Assembly (NCBI GenBank): GCA_050288085.1
Contig: JBNKDD010000029.1
Location: 1-32,414 of the forward strand
DNA length: 32,414 nt
Source of the DNA: JBNKDD01 sp050288085
GTDB taxonomy: Bacteria; Chloroflexota; Anaerolineae; Aggregatilineales; UBA3940
Direction of reading: 5' to 3'
The notes below the pieces were generated by a model, which saw only the letters and a list, made by a program, of their open reading frames with translations, did no database searches and was not told where the DNA came from. Of the stretch, positions 14,991 through 22,260 are shown piece after piece. The translations under genes and the position numbers were made by a program. How positions within the stretch are numbered: the stretch's first letter is position 1; each line of letters opens with the position of its first letter.

Positions 14991-16723
14991 TTAAGGTGCT
15001 CCAACCAGGCCCACGCCGTCCCCTGTGGAGTCAGATCGGCGGCTAAGGTCGGGGTTTCTAACTGATCGGCATACTGAATCGAAAATGGCGATTCAAGCCC
15101 GGCCTGTTCCATTACATCACCTTGCAAGAAAATTTCGTCGGGAGGTCCATCGGCGGCGATCCGGCCTTCGTGTAGGACTAGCACCCGTTCTGCATGGGCG
15201 GCAGTTAATTCCATATCATGTGTGATCAGCATAATCGTATTTCCAGCCTGATGATGCCGATCCAACCAACCCATCACACGCTGTTTGCCCTGGGCATCTA
15301 ATCCAACCGTCGGCTCATCAAGGATCAGGATAGGGGCTTGCATCGCGGCAATCGAAGCCAGCGCCACCATCCGCCGCAAGCTAAAGCTCAAAGCGGCAGG
15401 TGGATAATCAGCTACATCAAGCAAGGCGAACTGCTCCAGGATCTCGTCAATCCCTGCCTGACCCAATCCAAGATTGCGCGGGCCAAAGGCGACCTCCTCC
15501 CGCACAGTCGGGTGGAATATCTGCACTTCGGGATTCTGAAACACAAAACCAACCTGCCGCGCCAACTGCCCAATATTTTTTCCGGCGGCATTTTCTCCCA
15601 GCACCGACACCCCCCCGCCGGTTGGTCGCAGCAAACCAATCAGGTGCCGTGCCAGGGTCGTTTTCCCTGCACCGTTGTCACCGGTCAGAGCGACAAACTG
15701 CCCGGTGGGAATCGTCAGGCTGAGATTTCGCAAGATCGGCTGATCCGGCTGGTAAGCAAAGGATACGGCTTCTAGCTCAATCGCCGGGGATGTGGGAGCG
15801 CTTCGCGAAGCGTCCTTACGGCGTTCTGCGTATATAACAGACGCCACCTCCCCTTGATGCCCATTGAGCGGATGGGAACGAGTCTGCTCAACCGCTTGCT
15901 CCAACGTCACACAACTCAGGTGTAGATCGGCCCGCTGATGATTGACCGTATGAGCAAACCGGCTGGCCGGGGGAATTTCAACTCCCGGAAACAGTGATTG
16001 ATCGAGGCCGGTATAAATATCTTGCGGTTTTCCTTGCGCCGAAATCCGGCCTGATTCAAGCAGGATCAGTTCGTCTGCCAGGGCTGCAATCAAATTGGGA
16101 TCGGTCGATGTTAGGAAAATAGTCAGGTGATGCTGTTCGCGTAGTTGGCGCAGCACATCGATCATCTCAAGGCAGGCGGCAGGAGCCAACCCACCGGATG
16201 GTTCATCCAAAATCAGCACAGCCGGGTTCAAAGCCAGGGCCGCTGCCAATGCCAGCCGTCTTTGCTGCCCCCCGGATAGAGTTTCTGGTGGTTGGCGACG
16301 TGACACCTCTTCCAACCCAACCTGTCCTAATGCCTGTTCGACACGTAACCCGATCTGCTCGCGTGGCAGACCCAGGTTTTCCAACCCCCAGGCGATCTCC
16401 TCTTCGACCGTTGGGTTAAAAAGTTGCCCGGTTGGATCTTCAAACACTACACCGATCAGGTCAGCCAGTGACCCGGTTGGCTCGGTTTGCACATCATGCC
16501 CGCCGACTTCAATCCGCCCGGTGAGCCTTCCCCCGGTCAGGCGAGGGGCTAACCCCGCTGTCGCCAGGCAGAGTGTTGTCTTGCCACAGCCATTCGATCC
16601 TGTAACAGCCAGGCATGCTCCCTTTTCCACGGCAAAGGATACCTGATCAAGAATACTAACCCGCTCGCCATCCGGGAGAACAGGCGGGTAACTGAACGAT
16701 AACGAGTCAACGCGGATCATCAC
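14987..16723 (-). CDS. Fused double ECF ATPase (EcfA-EcfA'), asymmetric
   Basis: Two ABC ATPase halves in one 578-residue chain drive the ECF importer. Half 1: Walker A GSNGCGKTT (42-50), signature LSGGQ (149-153), Walker B ILDEP (Asp173, Glu174). However, the Q-loop has Glu95 (VFEDP) and the switch position is Thr207 (LTSTDPN) in place of His. Half 2: Walker A GDNGAGKTT (348-356), Gln396 (VFQNP), Walker B Asp469/Glu470 and His502 (ITHD) are all intact, but the signature reads LSFSL (445-449). In the head-to-tail dimer, half 2's Walker motifs meet half 1's good signature (a complete site), while the other site is degenerate. A linker of about 80 residues (240-315) joins the halves. The gene overlaps both neighbours by four bases. 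Confidence 0.93.
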   Translation of the reverse strand: MMIRVDSLSFSYPPVLPDGERVSILDQVSFAVEKGACLAVTGSNGCGKTTLCLATAGLAPRLTGGRLTGRIEVGGHDVQTEPTGSLADLIGVVFEDPTGQLFNPTVEEEIAWGLENLGLPREQIGLRVEQALGQVGLEEVSRRQPPETLSGGQQRRLALAAALALNPAVLILDEPSGGLAPAACLEMIDVLRQLREQHHLTIFLTSTDPNLIAALADELILLESGRISAQGKPQDIYTGLDQSLFPGVEIPPASRFAHTVNHQRADLHLSCVTLEQAVEQTRSHPLNGHQGEVASVIYAERRKDASRSAPTSPAIELEAVSFAYQPDQPILRNLSLTIPTGQFVALTGDNGAGKTTLARHLIGLLRPTGGGVSVLGENAAGKNIGQLARQVGFVFQNPEVQIFHPTVREEVAFGPRNLGLGQAGIDEILEQFALLDVADYPPAALSFSLRRMVALASIAAMQAPILILDEPTVGLDAQGKQRVMGWLDRHHQAGNTIMLITHDMELTAAHAERVLVLHEGRIAADGPPDEIFLQGDVMEQAGLESPFSIQYADQLETPTLAADLTPQGTAWAWLEHLK

Positions 16724-17250
16724 ACCGCCGGATCGTCAACCTGCCGCAGACGCGGGTAAGCCCGTGCGACTGCTAAGTAAATCACTGCCCCCAGTGCCCC
16801 AAACAAGCCTTGAACCGCATTACCCGGAGCCTCACCGAGCGCAGCCGCAAAGCCGCCAAACAGCTGGGGGAACATTACTTCGCCCGCAAAGTAGCCGCCC
16901 ACCAGGATCAGCCCACCGACCAGAATACCAAGTCCTAACCGCCAGGATGATTTGCTCCGGTAGACGATCAGCCCGGCTACAAATCCCTGAAGGCCGTGAA
17001 CGATCAGGGTCAACGGCGCAAAACTGGCGTATCCGCCAAGCACATCGGCTAACGCGGTGCCGAAACCTCCAGCAATCAGCCCAACCCAGGGACCAAAAGC
17101 GAAGGCGGCAAAATAAAGAGCAATATCCCCAAAGTGGATATACCCACCGGTTGGGGTGGTGGTGATATGCACCAGGGTTAATCCCAGCACCAACGCCGTC
17201 ATGATCGCGGTGGTTGCCAGGGTACGTGGGTTATTTAAATCAAATTTCAT
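16720..17250 (-). CDS. ECF transporter substrate-binding S component
   Basis: The S component captures the vitamin in the membrane and docks on EcfT and the ATPases. I start it at ATG 17250 (AGAGGA about 10 bases upstream) and not at 17286, giving 176 residues with about six membrane segments. The block GGYIHFGDIALYFAAFAFGP, then GFGTALADVLGGYASFAPLT and HGLQGFVAGLIVYR, follows the pattern of the PF07155 / COG4720 S components, members of which have been predicted to carry hydroxymethylpyrimidine or pyridoxine. Here the neighbours are a MocR regulator and a pyridoxamine-phosphate-oxidase-like protein, and I saw no thiamine riboswitch, so a vitamin B6 compound is my preferred substrate. That is inference from context. 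Confidence 0.88.
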   Translation of the reverse strand: MKFDLNNPRTLATTAIMTALVLGLTLVHITTTPTGGYIHFGDIALYFAAFAFGPWVGLIAGGFGTALADVLGGYASFAPLTLIVHGLQGFVAGLIVYRSKSSWRLGLGILVGGLILVGGYFAGEVMFPQLFGGFAAALGEAPGNAVQGLFGALGAVIYLAVARAYPRLRQVDDPAV

Positions 17251-17300
17251 CGTTGGTTGTCCTCTCAAAAAAACATCTACACGCACGCCATTTTTATTTG

Positions 17301-17879
17301 TTATTTGGCAGAAGCTTTTAATTTCTCTTCATAAAAATACGCGCCGGGGAAATCCGCCTCGACCTGCTTCTGCTTGCCGCTCCAGGCTTTAATATCAATC
17401 CGGATGACCGCAGTCCGTTTAATCTCATCAGCGGTGATCGGGCGATAATCCTCACCGGGCCGCAGATGTGGGGCGTATTTATCGAGCAGCAGTTGTAAAA
17501 CATGTCGGGCTTCGTCATTATCTTCAACAATCGAAGCCTGCCCGAACACCACTACACTCGCATATTCGACACTGAATTCCAGGGCCTCATTGGCAGGCAG
17601 CAGCCGTCCCATCTTACTGATACTGAAGCACACCTGATCATCCCCTTCTATGTTGGCGCGGGTGCGACCGGTGCGGGCGGTGTGTATGTAAATCGCGTGG
17701 GCAGCTTCATCATAAATGTACAGATTAGTGTTGATAAACGGCTGTCCATCAGCCACCGTTGCCGTCTGACCATAAGCGCCGCGCTTCAAAAAAGCTTTGA
17801 TCCAGGCATCGTCTTTAGCCCGGTCGCTTCGCCGGACATTTACCAGCGCCTCATAATCGTTAACTTGCTGCTTCGTCAA
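17301..17879 (-). CDS. Pyridoxamine 5'-phosphate oxidase-like flavin-binding protein
   Basis: The 192-residue protein fits the split-barrel FMN-binding fold of the PNPOx-like group (PF12900-like). Strand blocks are YGQTATVADGQPFINTNLYIYD and AIYIHTARTGRTRANIEGDDQVCFSISKMG, then EYASVVVFGQASIVED and AVIRIDIKAWSGKQKQ. Members bind FMN, F420 or heme, and many have no known substrate; true PdxH is a different subfamily. Translation must start at the TTG at 17879: GAGGGGG lies about 10 bases before it and no ATG is available until late in the protein. That ribosome site overlaps the stop of the MocR gene, 15 bases upstream, so the two are coupled. The S-component gene follows 50 bases downstream. 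Confidence 0.85.
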   Translation of the reverse strand: MTKQQVNDYEALVNVRRSDRAKDDAWIKAFLKRGAYGQTATVADGQPFINTNLYIYDEAAHAIYIHTARTGRTRANIEGDDQVCFSISKMGRLLPANEALEFSVEYASVVVFGQASIVEDNDEARHVLQLLLDKYAPHLRPGEDYRPITADEIKRTAVIRIDIKAWSGKQKQVEADFPGAYFYEEKLKASAK

Positions 17880-17894
17880 TGTATCGTATCCCCC

Positions 17895-19376
17895 TCACAT
17901 AAACGGTGTCGATGGCTGTCGCTGCGGCAGAGAATAACCCGCCGCTAACTCTCGCCAGGCAGCCCCCAGACGGCTGATCCCCTCCCGTGTGACCTCCGGC
18001 GGGTGGACGACCATATTGATCCGCATATGATGTGTCCCCCGTCCATCGGCATAAAACAACGGCCCCATCGCAAAAGACACCCCAGACCGCACCGCGTGTA
18101 AGTAGAGTTCGGTAGCAGTTGGGCCATCAGGCGGCAGTTCAGCCCACAGGTACAACCCGCCCGCCGGTTCAGACCAGGCCGCTTCTGGTAGATATTGGCC
18201 CATAGACTGGAGTGCTTTCTCGTATCGCACCCGGCAGTCCTGCTGAACGTTCACCAGGTGCTCGATCAACTGCCCATTCTCCAACGAAACGTGAATCGCC
18301 CGTTGATTCAGGGCCGGGGTGCAAACATCAGCAGCCTGCTTGACCCGCGCCAGCCGCCGGTAGAGTCGCCCTCCCGCCAGCAGATAACCGATCCGCATAC
18401 CGGGCAGCAGTATTTTGCTAAAGCTGCTTGCATATAACACCAACCCATTTTCATCCAATGCCCGGAGAGGCAGCGGCGGCGACCCGCTGTAGGTCAAATC
18501 CTCGTAGACGCCATCTTCCAGAATCGGTAGGTGGTAGCGTGAGGCAAGATCGAGCAGGTAGCGGCGGCGATGGAGCGGCATAACCGTTCCGGTTGGGTTG
18601 TGATAGGTTGGAGCAAGGTATAACATGCGGGGGCGATGCTCAATGATCAGGTTCTCAAGCATCTCGACCTGCATCCCCTCATCATCAACCGGCACACCGA
18701 TTGGGATGATATGCCGCGCCCGCGCAATATCCAGGATGCCGGGGTAGGTCGGATTGGCCGTCAGCAGCACATCACCCGGATTAAGCAGCGCCTGCACGGC
18801 CAGGTCAAGCGCCTGTTGACAGCCACCCGTGATCAACACCTCGTCGGCAGTGGCCCGGATACCCAGTCGGGTGACCATCTTAGCGACCGCCGCCCGGAGC
18901 GGTTGGTAGCCTTCCGGTTCCTCATAAGCGATAGCAGCGGCCCCGTCGCGCTCCAACACCTCATCAAGCGCTTGCCGGATCATATCCACCGGCAGGAAGC
19001 CATCCGCGGGGATACCCTGTGCGAAGTCGATCACACCGGGGCGGGCTGCCAATCGAAGCATCTCACGCAGGGCGGCATTCTGACGACGGGCAGCCCCGGT
19101 CAGGGCACTGACGGAGAATTCCGGGAATTCAAATTCCCGCTCGGCGACAAATGTTCCACGACCAACACGAGCACTGATGTAGCCTTCAGCTTTGAGTTCT
19201 TCATAAGCCGTCACGACACTGATCCGCGCCACGCCAAGCTGATCCGCCAGGTCACGGCTGGCTGGCAGCCGGTCACCCGGAACGAGGATACCATCCTCGA
19301 TCTGTTGGATGAAATGCCGTTTTAGTTGCAGATAGAGTGGTTCTTCGCCATCTCGATCCAGTGTAAATGCCAACAT
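17895..19376 (-). CDS. MocR/PdxR-type transcriptional regulator (GntR winged helix fused to aminotransferase-like domain)
   Basis: MocR regulators sense pyridoxal phosphate or a PLP adduct through an inactive fold-type-I aminotransferase domain. Residues 1-80 are the GntR winged helix (PLYLQLKRHFIQQIEDG, RLPASRDLADQLGVARISVVTAYEEL, GYISARVGRGTFV). Residues of about 115-480 are the aminotransferase domain, with NPTYPG near 208, HNPTGT near 259 and the PLP lysine at 321 (SSFSKILLPGMRIGY). At 493 residues it is full length. It heads the ECF cassette, and three tandem boxes overlap its -10 region, suggesting autorepression. AAGG lies 8 bases before the ATG. By family the target may be vitamin B6 genes (PdxR), GABA/taurine (GabR, TauR) or others; the downstream genes favour a PdxR-like role. 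Confidence 0.92.
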   Translation of the reverse strand: MLAFTLDRDGEEPLYLQLKRHFIQQIEDGILVPGDRLPASRDLADQLGVARISVVTAYEELKAEGYISARVGRGTFVAEREFEFPEFSVSALTGAARRQNAALREMLRLAARPGVIDFAQGIPADGFLPVDMIRQALDEVLERDGAAAIAYEEPEGYQPLRAAVAKMVTRLGIRATADEVLITGGCQQALDLAVQALLNPGDVLLTANPTYPGILDIARARHIIPIGVPVDDEGMQVEMLENLIIEHRPRMLYLAPTYHNPTGTVMPLHRRRYLLDLASRYHLPILEDGVYEDLTYSGSPPLPLRALDENGLVLYASSFSKILLPGMRIGYLLAGGRLYRRLARVKQAADVCTPALNQRAIHVSLENGQLIEHLVNVQQDCRVRYEKALQSMGQYLPEAAWSEPAGGLYLWAELPPDGPTATELYLHAVRSGVSFAMGPLFYADGRGTHHMRINMVVHPPEVTREGISRLGAAWRELAAGYSLPQRQPSTPFM

Positions 19377-19412
19377 GATACTGACCTTATCACCACCTCT
19401 GGTGTACCCTGA

Positions 19413-19431
19413 ATGACCACTAAGCGGTCAT
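19413..19431 (-). promoter_or_regulatory. Inverted repeat in the MocR leader, possible extra operator
   Basis: ATGACC (19413-19418) and GGTCAT (19426-19431) form an inverted repeat with a 7-base spacer, in the predicted 5' untranslated region of the MocR gene. On the plus strand it contains GACCACT, the same GWCCA core as the three upstream boxes. It may be a further regulator contact or chance. Confidence 0.35.
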
Positions 19432-19456
19432 CGTTCACCTACAGTGTAACGCAGCG

Positions 19457-19488
19457 ATAAGTCCATGTATAGGACCAAATAAGACCAA
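19457..19488 (-). repeat. Three tandem 10-bp boxes, putative MocR operator
   Basis: Read on the minus strand, TTGGTCTTAT (19488-19479), TTGGTCCTAT (19478-19469) and ATGGACTTAT (19466-19457) are direct repeats fitting WTGGWCYTAT, spaced 10 and 12 bp apart (one helical turn each). MocR-family proteins are known to bind tandem direct repeats, and the published C. glutamicum PdxR site, as I recall it, shares the TGGWC core. The first box overlaps a TATAAT hexamer (19493-19488). Confidence 0.65.
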
Positions 19489-19493
19489 TTATA
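19488..19493 (-). promoter_or_regulatory. -10 box of the MocR/ECF cassette promoter
   Basis: A perfect TATAAT on the minus strand lies about 110 bases before the MocR start codon. No good -35 precedes it (CAGATA at the 17-base distance). The predicted transcription start near 19481 falls inside the tandem boxes, the usual geometry for repression. Confidence 0.5.
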
Positions 19494-19509
19494 AAATTGT
19501 AGATCTTAA

Positions 19510-20088
19510 CTATCTGAGGAATTGCTCTACCCAGCCCAGCGACAGTGCCCCGGCATAAGCCACCAGCACCCCCTGAATGGTCTTACCGATCCAGGCCGCG
19601 ATCAAAAACTGCCACCACTTGACCCGCAGCGCCCCGGCCACAATCCCGGCCATATCAAACAGGGGATTGGGAATCGCCGCCAGCAGGGTGATCACGATCA
19701 CGCCGTGTTGCTCCATCCATTTTTTGATCCGGTGATAGAGTTTAAAATTATCGATGACAGCGCTGCCACCGTACCCGGCCAGGTACCCGGTCATCTCACC
19801 GATTGCCGCGCCCGGCCCGGCAACCAACCCAACCAGCAGGGGATTTAAGGTGGCCCCCAACGCAAACACAAAGATCAACCCCGGAACCGGCAAAATCACC
19901 GTTGCATTACCGATTAACATTGCCAGGAAAGCGCCCACATAGGCCAGGTGATCCAGATTGCGCAGATGTTCGCGGAAGATAAAGATTAGCGCCGTCACGC
20001 CGACCGCAAACAAGATCGACAGGATATGCTTGATTCCGAAAGATTGATCCTCAAAAGAGTCGGCTTCGGGTTGGGGGGAATCGCTCAT
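19510..20088 (-). CDS. VTT/DedA-type (SNARE-associated-like) membrane protein
   Basis: The 192-residue protein has about five membrane segments and the VTT layout: a first segment (ILFAVGVTALIFIF), then GNATVILPVPGLIFVFALG, the re-entrant glycine-rich LVAGPGAAIGEMTGYLAGYGG, an amphipathic stretch RIKKWMEQHG, and LLAAIPNPLFDMAGIVAGAL with KWWQFLIAAWIGKTIQG. Relatives (DedA, YqaA, TVP38/TMEM64) are flippases or transporters for undecaprenyl phosphate or phosphatidylethanolamine, or of unknown function. It starts 8 bases after the udk stop with AAAGGT upstream, so the two are co-transcribed. I cannot assign a substrate. Confidence 0.85.
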   Translation of the reverse strand: MSDSPQPEADSFEDQSFGIKHILSILFAVGVTALIFIFREHLRNLDHLAYVGAFLAMLIGNATVILPVPGLIFVFALGATLNPLLVGLVAGPGAAIGEMTGYLAGYGGSAVIDNFKLYHRIKKWMEQHGVIVITLLAAIPNPLFDMAGIVAGALRVKWWQFLIAAWIGKTIQGVLVAYAGALSLGWVEQFLR

Positions 20089-20096
20089 GAGTCTTT

Positions 20097-20762
20097 TTAC
20101 CTTTGCTTCTTGGCCTGCTTCTTGACCCTCTTGCGGAGAGCCTGTATTTGTGTGATGACCATATCCATCGCCACTTCGTTTCGCCCACCTTCGGGGATGA
20201 TCACATGTGCGTATCGTTTACTTGGCTCAACAAATTCAAGATGCATCGGACGGACGGTTTGCATCCACTGGTTGATCACCGACTCCATCGTCCGGCCACG
20301 CTCGACCGTGTCACGCTGTAATCGCCGGATAAACCGCACATCGTCTTCCGTATCGACATAAATTCGCATATCCAACAACTCACGCAGGCGGGGTTCAGTA
20401 AAGATCAATATACCTTCCACCAGGATCACGCGGTGCGGCTCAACAACGATAACCTCTTCTGTGCGAGCATGCCGTGAGAAATCGTAGACCGGCATCTGGA
20501 TAGGCTCAAAACGCTGTAAGGTTTTGATATGTTCAATAAACAATTCGGTATCGAGTGAATCAGGATGGTCGAAGTTAACAGCGGTGCGTTGATCGTGGGG
20601 CAGGTCGCTAAGATCGTGGTAGTAGGCATCGTGAGGGATATAAGCAATATGATCGATTCCAATCTGCTCCAATATCACTCTGGCTACTGTTGTCTTGCCA
20701 GAACCGCTCCCTCCTGCTACACCGATGGTGATCGGGCGTGGTTGCCTTTTTTCTTCCGTCAT
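20097..20762 (-). CDS. udk: Uridine kinase
   Basis: Uridine kinase phosphorylates uridine and cytidine for pyrimidine salvage in the cytoplasm. The 221-residue protein has the P-loop GGSGSGKT (17-24), then HDAYYHDLSDLP, the NFDHPDSLDTELF substrate block, PVYDFSRHARTEE, and VILVEGILIF as Walker B, followed by the arginine-rich lid (FIRRLQRDTVERGRTMESV). All fit the family and length. The group also includes phosphoribulokinase-like proteins, but no other Calvin-cycle gene is nearby. GGAG lies 7 bases before the ATG. Only 25 bases separate the tRNA-Thr terminator from the start codon, so its promoter must overlap the tRNA region or it depends on read-through. Confidence 0.93.
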   Translation of the reverse strand: MTEEKRQPRPITIGVAGGSGSGKTTVARVILEQIGIDHIAYIPHDAYYHDLSDLPHDQRTAVNFDHPDSLDTELFIEHIKTLQRFEPIQMPVYDFSRHARTEEVIVVEPHRVILVEGILIFTEPRLRELLDMRIYVDTEDDVRFIRRLQRDTVERGRTMESVINQWMQTVRPMHLEFVEPSKRYAHVIIPEGGRNEVAMDMVITQIQALRKRVKKQAKKQR

Positions 20763-20787
20763 TGGATTCTCCCATAGACTGACTCAG

Positions 20788-20816
20788 AAAAAAAGCCCCG
20801 GATCACTTTCCGAGGC
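20788..20816 (-). terminator. Rho-independent terminator after tRNA-Thr
   Basis: On the minus strand GCCTCGG (20816-20810) pairs with CCGGGGC (20801-20795) with one G-T wobble and an 8-base loop, followed by seven T. It starts four bases after the tRNA 3' end. Confidence 0.88.
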
Positions 20817-20820
20817 GAAA

Positions 20821-20892
20821 GCCACCCGTGGGAATTGAACCCACAACCTGACGCTTACGAAGCGCCTGCTCTGCCGATTGAGCTAGGGTGGC
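20821..20892 (-). tRNA. trnT: tRNA-Thr, anticodon CGT
   Basis: The 72-base sequence folds into a full cloverleaf: acceptor GCCACCC/GGGTGGC, D arm GCTC/GAGC, anticodon stem GGCGC/GCGTC with loop TTCGTAA, and T arm GTGGG-TTCAATT-CCCAC. The anticodon CGT reads ACG, threonine. The 3' CCA is not encoded and must be added afterwards. Confidence 0.97.
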
Positions 20893-20902
20893 ACATGCGG
20901 CG

Positions 20903-20932
20903 ATTATAACAAATTGCCGGGAAAGCAGGCAA
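20903..20932 (-). promoter_or_regulatory. Promoter of tRNA-Thr
   Basis: On the minus strand TTGCCT (20932-20927) and TATAAT (20908-20903) are 18 bases apart. The start would fall within a few bases of the mature tRNA 5' end (20892). The -10 is perfect and the -35 matches 4 of 6 positions. Confidence 0.75.
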
Positions 20933-21039
20933 CACGCTTTTAGAGCCGGTAGATAGTTTTCCCAATAATCAACCAGTCTTAAAATCAGGTTCGATGTAGG
21001 GGAGGGATATGTGAAAAGTACAAACCCAGGTTTACATAA

Positions 21040-21074
21040 CACGAGGAGACTCGTGCATTAAAATCGATTATAAT
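21040..21074 (+). promoter_or_regulatory. Hairpin and -10 box upstream of the alpha/beta hydrolase
   Basis: CACGAG-GAGA-CTCGTG (21040-21055) is a perfect 6-bp stem capped by a GNRA loop. TATAAT follows at 21069-21074, without a recognisable -35. A start near 21082 would give a leader of about 57 bases to the ATG at 21139. The inverted repeat could be an operator at the -35 position in place of an RNA hairpin. Confidence 0.4.
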
Positions 21075-21138
21075 CTCTAAAATTCCAGTAGGACTTTCAG
21101 TGGAGCATTCCTTAAACTATAAAAGAGCGTAAAAAAAG

Positions 21139-22185
21139 ATGACTGATAACAAACCTCATTCTATTAGACGATGGTTGACTCGTATAATAGTTGGACTTCT
21201 GGCTTTGCTGATCATATTTCTCACTTTCACCACCGTCAACGCCGCGATAGGAGATAAACAGGTATTTTCAAAAAAGCTGCCTGCCAACTCCCGTTTAATC
21301 GATGTCGGTGGGCGTCACATTCACATCCACGAAATGGGGGAGGCAGCCCCTGGCGAACCAACGGTTGTCTTTGTAGGTTGTTTTGGCTGCACATCCGGGG
21401 ATTGGCAGGCTGTTCAACCGGGAATCAGCGAGTTTGCCAGAACGATCTCTTTTGATCCGGCTGGTTATACCTGGAGCGATCCTGGTCCGCGAATTATGGC
21501 CCGAACAATGGCCGATGATTTGTACACCGTTTTGACCTCCATTGGCGAAGAGCGCGTAATTCTGGTCGGTTTTTCTGCGGGGATGCTCACAGTATATGAT
21601 TTCGTAGATCGCTATCAGGGCAAAGGAATCGAGGTTGTCGGACTGGTATCGGCTGAAGGAGCTATCCTTGATGAGCGCGAAGCTCAATGGTATGTCGATT
21701 ATTCCCCAATTGGTTTGAATGGCCCGCTGGATGATATTGCCATTGACACCGGACTTGTTCGCCTGTTAGCCGGAGCAATGGCTCCCGAGACAACTGAAAC
21801 TATCGCCGACCCTGCCTACTTTGAGCGTGTTGTAGAAACTTACTATACTCGCCAGTTTGCCAGGCACTGGCACGCCCAATTCTCACCTGAAACCCGCGCG
21901 GACACTTTTCGGGTTGTTCAACTTGACCCTCCAACCGATATTCCTGTAGTGGTGCTTGTGAGTGTTGATCAGGAAATCCCCGACCTGTTGCCCAAAGGGA
22001 AAACCCCGGAAGACTATCAAGATTATTTGGATACCAGTCATGAATTCTACCAGAACTGGGTAACCACATCGCCGGAAGGTTCGCAGCTAATAGAAGTCCC
22101 CTATTCATCACACTATATTATCATTGAGCAGCCGGAGTACATAATCGACAGCATTCATGAATTGCTTGCCTTCCTCGCACAATAA
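21139..22185 (+). CDS. Membrane-anchored alpha/beta hydrolase
   Basis: The 348-residue protein starts with a positively charged end and one membrane span (IIVGLLALLIIFLTFTTV, about 17-34), so the catalytic domain probably faces outward. The fold follows: RLIDVGGRHIHIHEMG, the oxyanion strand VVFVGCFGCTSGDW, FDPAGYTWSDPGP, then the nucleophile elbow VGFSAGM with Ser146. The catalytic histidine is likely His325 (PYSSHYIIIEQPEYI). The acid is unclear (VSVDQEIPDL is a candidate). Substrates of such enzymes range from esters and lactones to haloalkanes; the sequence does not decide. A poly-A-rich region with AAAAAAAG precedes the ATG. The gene is convergent with a beta-propeller lipoprotein, 75 bases apart. 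Confidence 0.87.
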   Translation: MTDNKPHSIRRWLTRIIVGLLALLIIFLTFTTVNAAIGDKQVFSKKLPANSRLIDVGGRHIHIHEMGEAAPGEPTVVFVGCFGCTSGDWQAVQPGISEFARTISFDPAGYTWSDPGPRIMARTMADDLYTVLTSIGEERVILVGFSAGMLTVYDFVDRYQGKGIEVVGLVSAEGAILDEREAQWYVDYSPIGLNGPLDDIAIDTGLVRLLAGAMAPETTETIADPAYFERVVETYYTRQFARHWHAQFSPETRADTFRVVQLDPPTDIPVVVLVSVDQEIPDLLPKGKTPEDYQDYLDTSHEFYQNWVTTSPEGSQLIEVPYSSHYIIIEQPEYIIDSIHELLAFLAQ

Positions 22186-22260
22186 TGTAAGGTGTTTAGC
22201 CGTAGAAGGCAGTCAATTAATTGCAAAAATGTTATTGGCGAATCCTTGGCCGCACTTGCC

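Noticed and set aside
17251..17300. Possible vitamin riboswitch before the S component
   Set aside because: Only 50 bases separate it from the preceding gene and no TPP, cobalamin or FMN riboswitch core is present.
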